From: Actinomadura luteofluorescens
GTDB taxonomy: Bacteria; Actinomycetota; Actinomycetes; Streptosporangiales; Streptosporangiaceae
Direction: 5' to 3'
DNA: 64,000 nucleotides
Assembly: GCF_013409365.1 (NCBI RefSeq)
Contig: NZ_JACCBA010000001.1
Location: 5,456,001 to 5,520,000, forward strand
Shown here: in pieces, positions 22,350 to 32,934 of the stretch
Layout: each line of letters starts with the position of its first letter
Position numbering within the stretch: the first letter of the stretch is position 1
Position numbers and translations under genes: made by a program
The notes under the pieces: generated by a model
What the model was told of the DNA's origin: nothing
The model's input: only the letters and a program-made list of their open reading frames with translations
Database searches by the model: none

Positions 22350-22795
22350 CTATCCGTCGGCCGCCTGCCACCCGGTCGCGGACCAGGACAGCGCGTTCGA
22401 GGACGGCTTGGAGGTCAGCCGGATGTGGGCGAGCTGCGAAAAGTCCGCGCTGAGCAGGCAGAACCCCGACCCCACATGGACGTCCGCGTAGCGGAGCTTC
22501 GGATTGACCGGGTGCGGTTTGACCTGGGTGTAGCAGGCGGCGCCCTCGGGTCGTCCTCGCCGCAGGCGCTCGTCCCGGCGGCGGCGTAGAACGCGGTCAG
22601 CCCGGGGGCGAACACGTCGTCGGCCGCGGTGATCTCACCGCCCGTGATCTGCTCCGGCGCCATGAAGACCGGGGTGCCGACCCGGATGCCCCACCGGGTG
22701 AGGGCGCTCGCGGCCGCGGCGCGTCCGGGTCGGTGACGGATGCGGTGTAGAGGCCCTGCACCCGCTGGGCGACCTCGACCTCACGGCGGCAAGCG
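22350..22795 (-). pseudogene. Degraded Ser/Thr protein kinase gene
   Basis: Three minus-strand pieces in different frames resemble a PknB-type kinase: EVEVAQRVQGLYTASVTDPD (N-lobe helix C region), ALTRWGIRVGTPVFMAPEQI followed by TGGEITAADDVFAPGLTAFY (activation segment with the APE motif and helix F), and a C-terminal extracytoplasmic piece (LRYADVHVGSGFCLLSADF through WSATGWQAADG, TAG at 22350-22352). The P-loop, the HRD catalytic loop and DFG are missing and at least one frameshift lies near 22540. The gene is clearly dead. It accounts for most of the gene-free interval 22316-22939. Confidence 0.65.
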
Positions 22796-22939
22796 GGCGG
22801 CGGAGGCGGGCGGTGGGGGACCGGCGGCGACCGGACTTGCCGGGACGGAGGGGGTGAGGACTGTCCCCACTGCGAGAAGCAAACAAGATCGGGCGGCGCC
22901 GTCTCGACGGCCGCGTCGCCCCTGCCCATAGGAGCTCCC

Positions 22940-23395
22940 ATGAGCTACCCGCAACCCGCCCTTACGATTCCCCGCGTCACCGGCGACAACGCAGCCGAGC
23001 TCGACGCGGAGATCGAACGCTACGCGCGCGCGTTCTTCGGCACGGACGCCGAGCTGGCGTTCCCCGACCGGTACCACGCGGAGCTGACGAACGAGAAGTT
23101 CAGCGACTCGAAGCTGTACGCGGTCGAGGGAGTGACCGTTCGGCGTGACTGGCCCAACCGGCGGAACATCGTGGAACGCCGGGTCGACCTTCCGCCCGTC
23201 CGCGGCGGCGGCGTCGCCGAGATCGAGGCCGAGATCAAGCGCCTCACGACCGAGTTCTTCGGTTCGGAGACCCGCATCACGCCGCAGAACGGGGAGTACA
23301 AGGTGGTGCTCGTGCCGGACGCGGAGGACGACAAGAAGTACGAGGTGAAGGGCGTGAGCGTCAAGCAGTCGGGCAAGTGGCCGACGGCGGCGTGA
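22940..23395 (+). CDS. Hypothetical protein with two tandem homologous modules
   Basis: The ATG at 22940 follows AGGAG. The 151-residue product contains two related modules of about 55 residues: AAELDAEIERYARAFFGTDA ending YAVEGVTVRRD, and VAEIEAEIKRLTTEFFGSET ending YEVKGVSVKQS. Each has a helix with the core AEI.R....FFG[TS], then two or three strands. No signal peptide or membrane helix is seen. I do not recognise the family; internal duplication is visible directly. It is monocistronic with a strong hairpin after the stop. Confidence 0.68.
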   Translation: MSYPQPALTIPRVTGDNAAELDAEIERYARAFFGTDAELAFPDRYHAELTNEKFSDSKLYAVEGVTVRRDWPNRRNIVERRVDLPPVRGGGVAEIEAEIKRLTTEFFGSETRITPQNGEYKVVLVPDAEDDKKYEVKGVSVKQSGKWPTAA

Positions 23396-23450
23396 CGTCC
23401 GCGCCGTGAACCCCATCAGGCCGTCATCACTTCGGTGACGGCCCCCTACC

Positions 23451-23480
23451 AGTGGCCCCTCGCATGCGCGAGGGGCCACT
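23451..23480. terminator. Terminator hairpin between converging genes
   Basis: A perfect 13-bp stem (23451-23463 with 23468-23480, loop ATGC) is preceded by a smaller hairpin with a TTCG loop (about 23419-23442). It separates the end of the two-module gene from the end of the minus-strand Lrp gene. Confidence 0.85.
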
Positions 23481-23534
23481 CTGCTGTGAGTCCGGTTCCA
23501 GGACCGGGGGGCCGGTCCTGGCCGCAGGAGGGGG

Positions 23535-24017
23535 TCAGGGCAGGGGCAGCGGGCGGCGGGGGACCGGGGACGACTGGAGGATGGACGTCGTCGTCTTCGC
23601 GTACGGGGTGAAGCGGTCGAGGATCGGTTCGAGTTCCTCGACGGCGCGCAGGTGCGCGATGAAGTAGAAGCAGTCGTCGCCCGTGATGCGGTGGCACTCG
23701 ACGATCTGCGGGACCTCGTCGGCGATCTTGGGGATGCGGCTCAGCTCGCGCGGGCCCGGGCTCACCCGGACCAGGACGGCGATCGGGAAGCCGAGCGCGA
23801 CCGGATCGACGGTGGCGTGGTAGCCGGTGATGACGCCGGTGTCCTCCAGGCGCTGGACGCGCTCGGCGACGGCCGGGGCGGACAGCCCGACGCGGCGGCC
23901 CAGCTCGGCGATGGACGCCCGGCCGTCCCGCTGGAGCTCGGTGAGGATCCGTAGGTCGATCGGGTCGAGCGGCTTGGGTTCGTAGGCGCGGCCCGGTCGG
24001 CCCCTGCGGTTCGCCAT
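23535..24017 (-). CDS. Lrp/AsnC family transcriptional regulator
   Basis: This 160-residue regulator has an N-terminal winged helix-turn-helix (LDPIDLRILTELQRDGRASI, then AELGRRVGLSAPAVAERVQR). A RAM (regulation of amino-acid metabolism) domain follows, about residues 80-150, with VPQIVECHRITGDDCFYFIA. Lrp/AsnC proteins bind amino acids and control transport or metabolic genes. It diverges from a DMT-family exporter with only 34 bp between the starts. The exporter is therefore its likely target, and amino-acid or related metabolite export is a reasonable guess. Confidence 0.93.
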   Translation of the reverse strand: MANRRGRPGRAYEPKPLDPIDLRILTELQRDGRASIAELGRRVGLSAPAVAERVQRLEDTGVITGYHATVDPVALGFPIAVLVRVSPGPRELSRIPKIADEVPQIVECHRITGDDCFYFIAHLRAVEELEPILDRFTPYAKTTTSILQSSPVPRRPLPLP

Positions 24018-24051
24018 TCCCCCAACTTACGGACAGGCCGACCATACGACC

Positions 24052-24891
24052 ATGTCGTTTCCGCCGTGGTCGTACTTTGTCGGAAGTGCGGTCTTCCACT
24101 ACCTGGGGCCCTCGTTCGCCGTGCTGCTGTTCCCCCGTGTCGGGCCCCTGGGCGTGGCGGGGATACGGATCTGGAGCGCCGCCGCCGTCTTCGTGCTCTG
24201 GCGCAGGCTATGGCGGAAGTCCAGAGGCAGGAACCGGCGGACGGTCCTGGTGTGGGGCGCCGTGCTCGCGGCGATGAACGTGTCCTTCTATATGGCGATC
24301 GCGCGATTGCCCCTGGCGACGGTGGCGGCGATCGAGTTCTTGCCCGTCATCCTCTTGGCCGCCCTAGGGATGAGGACAGGACGCAACATCGTCGCGCTCG
24401 GTGCGGCCGTCGGGGGCGTGTACGTCCTGACGGAGGTGCGGATCGAAGGGGAGCCGCTCGGGTTCGTCTTCGCGTTCGCCAATGCCGCACTGTTCGCGGT
24501 GTACATCGTCGTCGCCCACAAGGCCGCGCGGTCCGACGCCGGGGGCATCGACGGGCTGGCCATGGCGATGGTCGCGGCGACCGTGTTCGTCCTTCCCGTC
24601 GGCGGCGTGCAGGCCGTGCCGGCGCTGGCCGATCCGGTCGCGCTCGTCGCGGGGATCGGCGTCGGGATCTCCTCGTCGGTCATCCCGTACGTGTGCGACC
24701 AACTCGCGATGGCGCGCCTCGGCCGTGCCACCTACGCGCTGATGGTGTCGCTGCTCCCGGCGACCGCGACCGTGACCGGGCTCGTGGTGCTGCGGCAGGT
24801 GCCGGCGCCGGCGGAGATCGCCGGAGTGGGGTTGGTGGTCGCCGGGGTGGCGGTGCACCGTGGAGAAGTTGAGAAACGCGGAGAACGTTGA
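24052..24891 (+). CDS. EamA/DMT-family transporter
   Basis: This 279-residue protein has about ten hydrophobic helices in two homologous halves, as in EamA (drug/metabolite transporter) permeases related to RhtA, which export amino acids or metabolites. The first half begins SYFVGSAVFHYLGPSFAVLL; the second includes LLPATATVTGLVVLRQVPAP, a typical late EamA motif. The 34-bp spacer to the divergent Lrp gene leaves no room for a standard Shine-Dalgarno, so the ATG at 24052 may be leaderless. The aldo-keto reductase follows after 11 bp and its Shine-Dalgarno overlaps this stop, so the two form an operon. Confidence 0.88.
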   Translation: MSFPPWSYFVGSAVFHYLGPSFAVLLFPRVGPLGVAGIRIWSAAAVFVLWRRLWRKSRGRNRRTVLVWGAVLAAMNVSFYMAIARLPLATVAAIEFLPVILLAALGMRTGRNIVALGAAVGGVYVLTEVRIEGEPLGFVFAFANAALFAVYIVVAHKAARSDAGGIDGLAMAMVAATVFVLPVGGVQAVPALADPVALVAGIGVGISSSVIPYVCDQLAMARLGRATYALMVSLLPATATVTGLVVLRQVPAPAEIAGVGLVVAGVAVHRGEVEKRGER

Positions 24892-24902
24892 GAGGAGAGG
24901 TC

Positions 24903-25883
24903 ATGGAACAGGTGCGGCTCGGGAAGACCGGGATGAAGGTGTCGCGGATCTGCCTCGGCATGATGAGTTACGGCGACCCGGCGGTGCGGCCGTGGGCCTT
25001 GGACGAGGAGGCGGCGGAGCCGATCGTCCGGCGGGCCGTGGAGGGCGGCGTCACGTTCTTCGACACCGCCGACGTGTACTCCGTGGGCGTCAGCGAGGAG
25101 ATAACCGGACGCCTCCTGCCGAAATTCTTCTCCCGCAGGGACGACTACGTGCTGGCGACCAAGGTGTGCCTCCCCATGGGAGACGGTCCGAACGACCAGG
25201 GCCTGTCGCGCAAGCACATCATGGCGGGCATCGACGCCTCCCTCAGGCGTCTCGGTGCCGACTACGTCGACCTGTACCAGATTCACCGCTGGGACTACGG
25301 GACGCCCATCGAGGAGACCATGGAGGCCCTGCACGACGTGGTGAAGTCGGGCAAGGCCAGGTACATCGGGGCGTCCAGCATGTACGCCTGGCAGTTCGCC
25401 AAGGCGCAGCACGTCGCCGACCGGCACGGCTGGACGGAGTTCGTGGCGATGCAGAACCACTACAACCTTGTCTACAGAGAGGAGGAGCGGGAGATGATTC
25501 CGCTCTGCCTCGACCAGGGGGTGGGCGTCATTCCGTGGAGCCCGCTCGCACGGGGGATGCTCGCCGGCAACAGGGAGAGGGGCGGCGAGCGCAAGACCGT
25601 CCGGTCCCAGAACGACTCTTTCGGCGACAGCCTCTACGGGGAAGCGGACTTCGACGTCGTGGACGCCGTGCGCGAGGTCGCGGCGGAGCGGGGCGTCCCG
25701 GCGGCGCAGGTGGCGCTCGCGTGGCTGCTCGCCAAGCCGGGGGTGACATCGCCGATCGTGGGAGCGACGAAGCTCACTCACGTGGACGACGCGGTCGCCG
25801 CCGCGGACCTCCGGCTGGAGGACAAGGAGATCGAGCGGATGCAGGCCCCGTACCGGCCCCACACGGTCATCGGGCATTCCTGA
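24903..25883 (+). CDS. Aldo/keto reductase
   Basis: This 326-residue NADPH-dependent aldo-keto reductase has a TIM-barrel fold. The ATG at 24903 is chosen because GAGAGGAGAG precedes it and the product starts QVRLGKTGMKVSRICLG as usual for the family. The catalytic tetrad is visible: D54 and Y59 (FFDTADVYS), K87 (LATKVC) and H128 (YQIHRWD). The NADP-binding C-terminal motif is SPIVGATKLTHVDDAV. It resembles the YajO/IolS branch acting on small aldehydes or sugars. It is translationally coupled to the EamA gene, so it may act on the transported compound, but the substrate is unknown. Confidence 0.93.
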   Translation: MEQVRLGKTGMKVSRICLGMMSYGDPAVRPWALDEEAAEPIVRRAVEGGVTFFDTADVYSVGVSEEITGRLLPKFFSRRDDYVLATKVCLPMGDGPNDQGLSRKHIMAGIDASLRRLGADYVDLYQIHRWDYGTPIEETMEALHDVVKSGKARYIGASSMYAWQFAKAQHVADRHGWTEFVAMQNHYNLVYREEEREMIPLCLDQGVGVIPWSPLARGMLAGNRERGGERKTVRSQNDSFGDSLYGEADFDVVDAVREVAAERGVPAAQVALAWLLAKPGVTSPIVGATKLTHVDDAVAAADLRLEDKEIERMQAPYRPHTVIGHS

Positions 25884-26125
25884 CGGATCCGGCGGAGGAC
25901 GCCTCCGGGGCGGAACGCTCCGGAGGGGTCCCGCGTCTATCAGGGGTGGTGATTTGCGATACCACCGGCGATCGGGGCAGGCTGGTGGCGAGAACGCCCA
26001 CGCATGGCAAGCCCGCCAGGTGGGGACATGGGTGACAAGGTTCGGAGGCCGCGTTATGCGCCGCGCGTCTCCGGACTTCCGGGAGCTGAGGAGCCCCGGG
26101 ACGACGGCGCTGAAGGAGCCCGACG

Positions 26126-27634
26126 ATGACCGAGAACGACGGCACGCAGGGACCGCAGCGGCCGATGCCGGAGGATGAGGGGCACCCCAGGCCGCCGGAG
26201 GGCCAGGAGCCCCCCGCCCGGCCGCTGGGTGACCGCACCGTGGTGTTCGGTGCTCCGCAGTTGGGCGGCCAGTCCCCGGCACCGCCGGCGCAGCCCCGCG
26301 ACGAGGAGCGGCAGGCGCCGCCCCCGCCGCCCCCCACGATGGTCGAGCAGCCGATGCAGCAGTTCGGCGAGCAGCCCCCGCCCCCGCCCCCCTACGGCGC
26401 CCCACAGGACCAGCAGCCCCAGTACGGGCAGCCGCCCGCCGGGCGGATGCCCTACGGCACGCCTCCCGGGCCGGGCGGATTCCCGCCCCCGCAGGAGCAG
26501 CAGCCGCCCCAGCAGTACGAGCCGCCCCAGCAGTACGGCCAGCAGCAGTACGGTCAGCAGCCGGAGCAGTCCCCGTACGGGCAGCAGCCTGAGCAGCCGT
26601 ACGGGCAGCAGCCTCCGCAGCAGCAGTCCGGGTACCCGCAGCAGCCGATGCACGGCGCGCCCCAGGAGCAGCGGCCGCAGTACGGCCGGCCGCAGTACGG
26701 CGAGCAGCCGCGGCCCGAGCAGCCGCAGGAGTCCGGCACCGACCGGACGCTGATCGTCCCGGGCCCGGCGGGCGCGCCGCAGCAGCCGCAGCGGCCCGTG
26801 GTGGACGACCAGGCGACGCTGCACTGGTCGCCCGGCACCGACATCCCGGTCGCCACAGGCCCCGAGCGCAGGCAGGAGCCCCCGGCCGAGCCGTGGCAGG
26901 CCCCGGCCCCGACCCCGCCGTCCACGCCCGAGCCGTGGTCGCCGGAGCCGTCCCAGCCCGGCGGTCAGCAGGGGCAGTCCGACCACGAGCGGACGATGAT
27001 GGTCCCGCCGCCTGACTCCGGCTACGGCGCCGGGTCGCAGCAGACCGGCCCCTCGGTGGACGACCTGTACCGCCCGCCCGGCGAGGGCAACGTGGAGGAC
27101 GCGCGCCCGACCGAGGCGTTCGACCCGTCCGCCGCCTCCCAGGGCAGGCACGCCGCCGACTCGTCCGGCATGGCCGAGCACACCCGGCTCGACATCGGCC
27201 AGCAGCAGTGGGGCCAGCAGCAGCCGCAGCAGCAGGGCTATGGCCAGCAGCAGTACGGCCAGGGCGGCGAGCAGCAGGGTTACGGTCAGCAGCAGTACGG
27301 CGGCCAGCAGGGCGAACAGCAGCAACAGCAGTTCGGCCAGCAGGGCCAGTACGGTCAGCAGCAGGGCTACGGCGAACAGCAGGGCTACGGTCAGCAGCAG
27401 TACGGCCCGCCCGGCGGCGAGCAGCAGCAGGGCCAGCAGTTCGGTCAGCAGCAGTACGGGCAGCAAGGCCAGCAGGGCCAGCAGCAGTACGGGCAGCAGG
27501 CTCAGTACGGCCAGCCGTCCACCTACGGCGGCGAAGAGGGCGGCAAGGGCAACAAGAACACGCTCCTGCTGGTCGGCGGCGGTGTCGCGGTCGTGGTGAT
27601 CCTCGTCGTCCTGGTGGTCGCCTTCGTCCTGTAG
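26126..27634 (+). CDS. Q/G/Y/P-rich low-complexity protein with C-terminal membrane anchor
   Basis: The ATG at 26126 follows AAGGAG. The 502-residue product is almost entirely low complexity: Pro/Gln-rich at residues 40-190, charged and Pro-rich to about 350, then about 115 residues of GYGQQQYG-type repeats resembling FUS/EWS prion-like domains. It ends with GNKNTLLLVGGGVAVVVILV and a further hydrophobic stretch to the C-terminus, one membrane helix with no domain beyond it: a tail anchor. Three short motifs recur before the Q region: DRTVVF (T38), DRTLIV (T208) and ERTMMV (T290). These fit the pTxx(V/I/F) pattern read by FHA domains. No family could be named. Condensate formation at the membrane is inference. 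Confidence 0.78.
   Translation: MTENDGTQGPQRPMPEDEGHPRPPEGQEPPARPLGDRTVVFGAPQLGGQSPAPPAQPRDEERQAPPPPPPTMVEQPMQQFGEQPPPPPPYGAPQDQQPQYGQPPAGRMPYGTPPGPGGFPPPQEQQPPQQYEPPQQYGQQQYGQQPEQSPYGQQPEQPYGQQPPQQQSGYPQQPMHGAPQEQRPQYGRPQYGEQPRPEQPQESGTDRTLIVPGPAGAPQQPQRPVVDDQATLHWSPGTDIPVATGPERRQEPPAEPWQAPAPTPPSTPEPWSPEPSQPGGQQGQSDHERTMMVPPPDSGYGAGSQQTGPSVDDLYRPPGEGNVEDARPTEAFDPSAASQGRHAADSSGMAEHTRLDIGQQQWGQQQPQQQGYGQQQYGQGGEQQGYGQQQYGGQQGEQQQQQFGQQGQYGQQQGYGEQQGYGQQQYGPPGGEQQQGQQFGQQQYGQQGQQGQQQYGQQAQYGQPSTYGGEEGGKGNKNTLLLVGGGVAVVVILVVLVVAFVL
27190..27534 (+). repeat. GGCCAGCAGCAGTACGG-type degenerate tandem repeats
   Basis: About twenty imperfect in-frame units of 12-24 bp built on CAGCAG and TACGG(C/T)CAGCAG encode the Q/G/Y-rich tract of the preceding entry. 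Codon third positions vary between units, so the repeat is maintained at the protein level as well as the DNA level. Confidence 0.8.
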
Positions 27635-27921
27635 GACGCGAAACTCCCAGAACGCGAGACGGCCGGGGACGCAAAAACTGCTCCACGACTTTCCCAAACA
27701 CGGGAACGTGGGTAACAATGCAGCAGACGCGACCCCGGCCGTCGACGACCCGGGCCCCCGCGATCGCGTGCGAAGCCAGGTTCGAGCTTGCGAGAACCTG
27801 ATCGCGCAGCGAGCCGCCAAGGCGAGTCGGAGCGATGCCAGCGATCGCCCACGTTCTCGACGATGGAGGGCCGCCAGGCCCGAAGGAGGAGAGAGGCGCA
27901 GTAGGCACAGCCTCCCTCGCT

Positions 27922-27950
27922 TTGCACTTTGGCTGAGTGGTCGGTAACCT
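27922..27950 (+). promoter_or_regulatory. Putative rpsL operon promoter (TTGCAC-N17-TAACCT)
   Basis: TTGCAC (27922-27927) and TAACCT (27945-27950) are 17 bp apart, a fair match to the primary-sigma consensus. The leader to rpsL would be about 270 nt and contains a CCGACC/GGGTCGG-type hairpin near 28107-28136. The remainder of the 592-bp gap 27635-28226 holds no gene that I can support. Confidence 0.5.
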
Positions 27951-28226
27951 CTTCACTTGTGCCCGCTGTGTGCGGGCCGCTATGCGTGCGCGTCGGCGAG
28001 GCCGGGAGGCCAGCCCCAGCGCGCCGCATCTACTCCCCGGCTTGATTCGGCCCAGTTAGGGCCGGGCGGTCTGTGTCGGTTTCGCGCGGTTGTATTTCCG
28101 TGGGGCGGCGACACGCCCGACCGCGTGGGTCGGAGAGGTCGGGAAACCGGCAGGTCACAGCCTCACCTGAGGTGGTGATTGCAGCAATAGGACTTACCGG
28201 CTCGGTACGAGGAAGACGGAGACGCG

Positions 28227-28601
28227 GTGCCCACGATCCAGCAGCTGGTCCGCAAGGGCCGCCAGGACAAGGTGACCAAGAACAAGACGCCCGCGCTCAA
28301 GGGCAGCCCCCAGCGCCGGGGCGTCTGCACGCGCGTCTACACCACGACGCCAAAGAAGCCGAACTCCGCGCTCCGGAAGGTCGCCCGTGTCCGGCTGACC
28401 AGCGGGATCGAGGTCACGGCCTACATCCCCGGCGTCGGCCACAACCTGCAGGAGCACTCGATCGTGCTCGTGCGCGGCGGCCGTGTGAAGGACCTCCCCG
28501 GCGTTCGGTACAAGATCATTCGCGGCTCCCTCGACACCCAGGGCGTCCGGAACCGCAAGCAAGGGCGCAGCCACTACGGCGCGAAGAAGGAGAAGAGCTG
28601 A
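28227..28601 (+). CDS. rpsL: 30S ribosomal protein S12
   Basis: This 124-residue decoding-centre protein starts at a GTG after AGGAAGACGGAG. The conserved [12 protein letters not shown] and [12 protein letters not shown] loops are intact. K43, K88 and the methylthiolation target D89 are wild type, so the sequence predicts streptomycin sensitivity. It opens the str operon rpsL-rpsG-fusA-tuf. Its stop overlaps the rpsG start by one base (TGATG), so the two are translationally coupled. Confidence 0.99.
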   Translation: MPTIQQLVRKGRQDKVTKNKTPALKGSPQRRGVCTRVYTTTPKKPNSALRKVARVRLTSGIEVTAYIPGVGHNLQEHSIVLVRGGRVKDLPGVRYKIIRGSLDTQGVRNRKQGRSHYGAKKEKS

Positions 28602-29071
28602 TGCCGCGCAAGGGCCCCGCTGGCAAGCGCCAGCTGATCGCTGACCCGGTGTACAACTCGCCGCTGGTCACCGCGCTCATCAACAAGGTTCTGCTGGACG
28701 GCAAGCGCTCCATCGCGCAGAGCATCGTGTACGACGCCCTGGAGGGCGCCCGCGAGAAGACCGGCAACGACCCGGTCGTCACGCTCAAGCGCGCGCTCGA
28801 CAACGTCAAGCCCACCCTGGAGGTGCGCAGCCGCCGCGTCGGTGGCGCGACCTACCAGGTCCCCGTCGAGGTCCGGCCGGCTCGCAGCACCACCCTCGCG
28901 CTGCGCTGGCTGGTGCTCTACGCCCGGCAGCGGCGTGAGAAGACGATGATGGAGCGGCTGATGAACGAGCTGCTCGACGCGAGCAACGGTCTCGGCGCGT
29001 CTGTCAAGAAGCGCGAGGACACGCACAAGATGGCGGAGTCCAACAAGGCCTTCGCCCACTACCGCTGGTAA
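28601..29071 (+). CDS. rpsG: 30S ribosomal protein S7
   Basis: This 156-residue protein nucleates assembly of the 30S head by binding the 3' domain of 16S rRNA. The start ATG overlaps the rpsL stop. It has the standard [20 protein letters not shown] opening and KAFAHYRW ending, the length seen in other actinobacteria. In E. coli S7 is the autogenous repressor of the str operon; whether this applies here is not visible, because the rpsL-rpsG junction is a simple overlap without the large intercistronic structure found in E. coli. Confidence 0.99.
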   Translation: MPRKGPAGKRQLIADPVYNSPLVTALINKVLLDGKRSIAQSIVYDALEGAREKTGNDPVVTLKRALDNVKPTLEVRSRRVGGATYQVPVEVRPARSTTLALRWLVLYARQRREKTMMERLMNELLDASNGLGASVKKREDTHKMAESNKAFAHYRW

Positions 29072-29114
29072 TCCCGGCGGATCTGCAACGACGAGAGACG
29101 ACGCGAGGACGGCA

Positions 29115-31226
<2,112 letters not shown>

Positions 31227-31308
31227 GCACCCGGGCCTGCCCACAGATCACCAAGACGTAAACGAAGCGGTCGTCTAGGCGGCCGAGGATCGCAACAAGG
31301 AGCAACCA

Positions 31309-32502
31309 GTGGCGAAGGCCAAGTTCGAGCGGACGAAGCCGCACGTGAACATCGGCACCATTGGACACATCGACCACGGTAAGACCACGCTTACCGCGGC
31401 GATCACCAAGGTGCTCCACGACAAGTACCCGGACCTCAACCCCTTCACGCCGTTCGAGGACATCGACAAGGCGCCGGAGGAGCGCGAGCGCGGCATCACG
31501 ATCTCGATCGCGCACGTCGAGTACCAGACCGAGGCGCGGCACTACGCGCACGTGGACTGCCCGGGTCACGCGGACTACATCAAGAACATGATCACCGGTG
31601 CGGCGCAGATGGACGGCGCCATCCTCGTGGTCGCCGCGACCGACGGCCCGATGCCGCAGACCAAGGAGCACGTGCTCCTGGCCCGCCAGGTCGGCGTCCC
31701 CTACATCGTCGTCGCCCTGAACAAGTGCGACATGGTGGACGACGAGGAGATCCTGGAGCTCGTCGAGCTCGAGGTCCGCGAGCTGCTGTCGGAGTACGAG
31801 TTCCCGGGCGACGACGTCCCGGTCGTGCGCGTCTCCGCCTTCCAGGCGCTGCAGGGCGACGAGAAGTGGGCCGCCTCGATCGGCGAGCTGATGGACGCGG
31901 TCGACGAGAACGTGCCGGAGCCGGTGCGTGACACCGAGAAGCCGTTCCTGATGCCGATCGAGGACGTCTTCTCGATCACCGGCCGCGGCACCGTCGTGAC
32001 CGGCCGCATCGAGCGCGGTGTCGTCAACGTCAACGAGACCGTCGACATCATCGGCATCAAGCCGGAGTCCACCTCGACCACCGTCACCGGTGTCGAGATG
32101 TTCCGCAAGCTGCTCGACCAGGGCCAGGCGGGCGACAACGTCGGCCTGCTCCTGCGCGGCATCAAGCGCGAGGACGTCGAGCGCGGCCAGTGCGTCATCA
32201 AGCCGGGCACGAACACCCCGCACACCGAGTTCGAGGCGCAGGTCTACATCCTGTCCAAGGACGAGGGCGGCCGCCACACGCCGTTCTTCAACAACTACCG
32301 TCCGCAGTTCTACTTCCGGACCACGGACGTCACCGGCGTGGTGAACCTCCCCGAGGGCACCGAGATGGTCATGCCGGGCGACAACACCGAGATGCGCGTC
32401 GAGCTGATCCAGCCCGTCGCCATGGAGGAGGGCCTGAAGTTCGCCATCCGTGAGGGTGGTCGGACGGTCGGCGCCGGTCGCGTCACCAAGGTCATCAAGT
32501 AA
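31309..32502 (+). CDS. tuf: Translation elongation factor Tu
   Basis: This 397-residue GTPase delivers aminoacyl-tRNA to the ribosome. It starts at a GTG after AAGGAG (31298-31303). The P-loop GHIDHGK is at residues 19-25, then DCPGH and NKCD, followed by beta-barrel domains 2 and 3 with the [17 protein letters not shown] segment at the domain interface where kirromycin-type antibiotics act. No unusual substitutions are obvious there. It is the last gene of the str operon and is followed by a strong hairpin before rpsJ. Confidence 0.99.
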   Translation: MAKAKFERTKPHVNIGTIGHIDHGKTTLTAAITKVLHDKYPDLNPFTPFEDIDKAPEERERGITISIAHVEYQTEARHYAHVDCPGHADYIKNMITGAAQMDGAILVVAATDGPMPQTKEHVLLARQVGVPYIVVALNKCDMVDDEEILELVELEVRELLSEYEFPGDDVPVVRVSAFQALQGDEKWAASIGELMDAVDENVPEPVRDTEKPFLMPIEDVFSITGRGTVVTGRIERGVVNVNETVDIIGIKPESTSTTVTGVEMFRKLLDQGQAGDNVGLLLRGIKREDVERGQCVIKPGTNTPHTEFEAQVYILSKDEGGRHTPFFNNYRPQFYFRTTDVTGVVNLPEGTEMVMPGDNTEMRVELIQPVAMEEGLKFAIREGGRTVGAGRVTKVIK

Positions 32503-32513
32503 CACCTCTCGTC

Positions 32514-32558
32514 ACGCGGCGGCCCGGTCGTCGGGCAACCTCAACCGGGCCGCCGCGT
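32514..32558 (+). terminator. Hairpin between tuf and rpsJ
   Basis: A perfect 15-bp stem (32514-32528 with 32544-32558) encloses a 15-nt loop. It has no U-tract and sits 11 bp after the tuf stop and 52 bp before rpsJ. It may terminate str transcripts partially or act in the leader of the S10 operon. Confidence 0.8.
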
Positions 32559-32610
32559 CACGACCAGTGAAGTAACCAGCGGCACTACAGCAAAGGACAC
32601 CGAGGCCACC

Positions 32611-32919
32611 ATGGCGGGACAGAAGATCCGCATCCGGCTCAAGGCCTACGACCACGAGGTCATCGACACCTCCGCGAAGAAGATCGTTGAGACGGTGACG
32701 CGGACGGGCGCCAAGGTCGCGGGCCCGGTGCCGCTGCCGACCGAGAAGAACGTGTACTGCGTCATCCGTTCGCCGCACAAGTACAAGGACAGCCGCGAGC
32801 ACTTCGAGATGCGCACGCACAAGCGGTTGATCGACATCATCGACCCGACGCCCAAGACGGTCGACTCGCTGATGCGACTCGACCTTCCGGCCGGCGTTGA
32901 CATCGAGATCAAGCTCTAA
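32611..32919 (+). CDS. rpsJ: 30S ribosomal protein S10
   Basis: This 102-residue protein of the 30S head, also the NusB partner in antitermination (NusE), opens the S10 operon. The start ATG follows AAAGGACACCGAGGCC. The sequence is canonical, with [24 protein letters not shown] central loop and a C-terminal DIEIKL. It lies 108 bp after tuf and 15 bp before rplC. No separate promoter was recognised, so read-through from tuf is possible. Confidence 0.99.
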   Translation: MAGQKIRIRLKAYDHEVIDTSAKKIVETVTRTGAKVAGPVPLPTEKNVYCVIRSPHKYKDSREHFEMRTHKRLIDIIDPTPKTVDSLMRLDLPAGVDIEIKL

Positions 32920-32934
32920 GGGACGCACCGAGAG

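Noticed and set aside
27190..27534. CRISPR-like array in the CAGCAG-rich region
   Set aside because: The units are short, contiguous and in frame within a coding region, without unique spacers.
10249..28226. Integrated prophage or genomic island with integrase
   Set aside because: No integrase, transposase, capsid, terminase, att repeats or tRNA gene are visible; the genes are ordinary chromosomal types.
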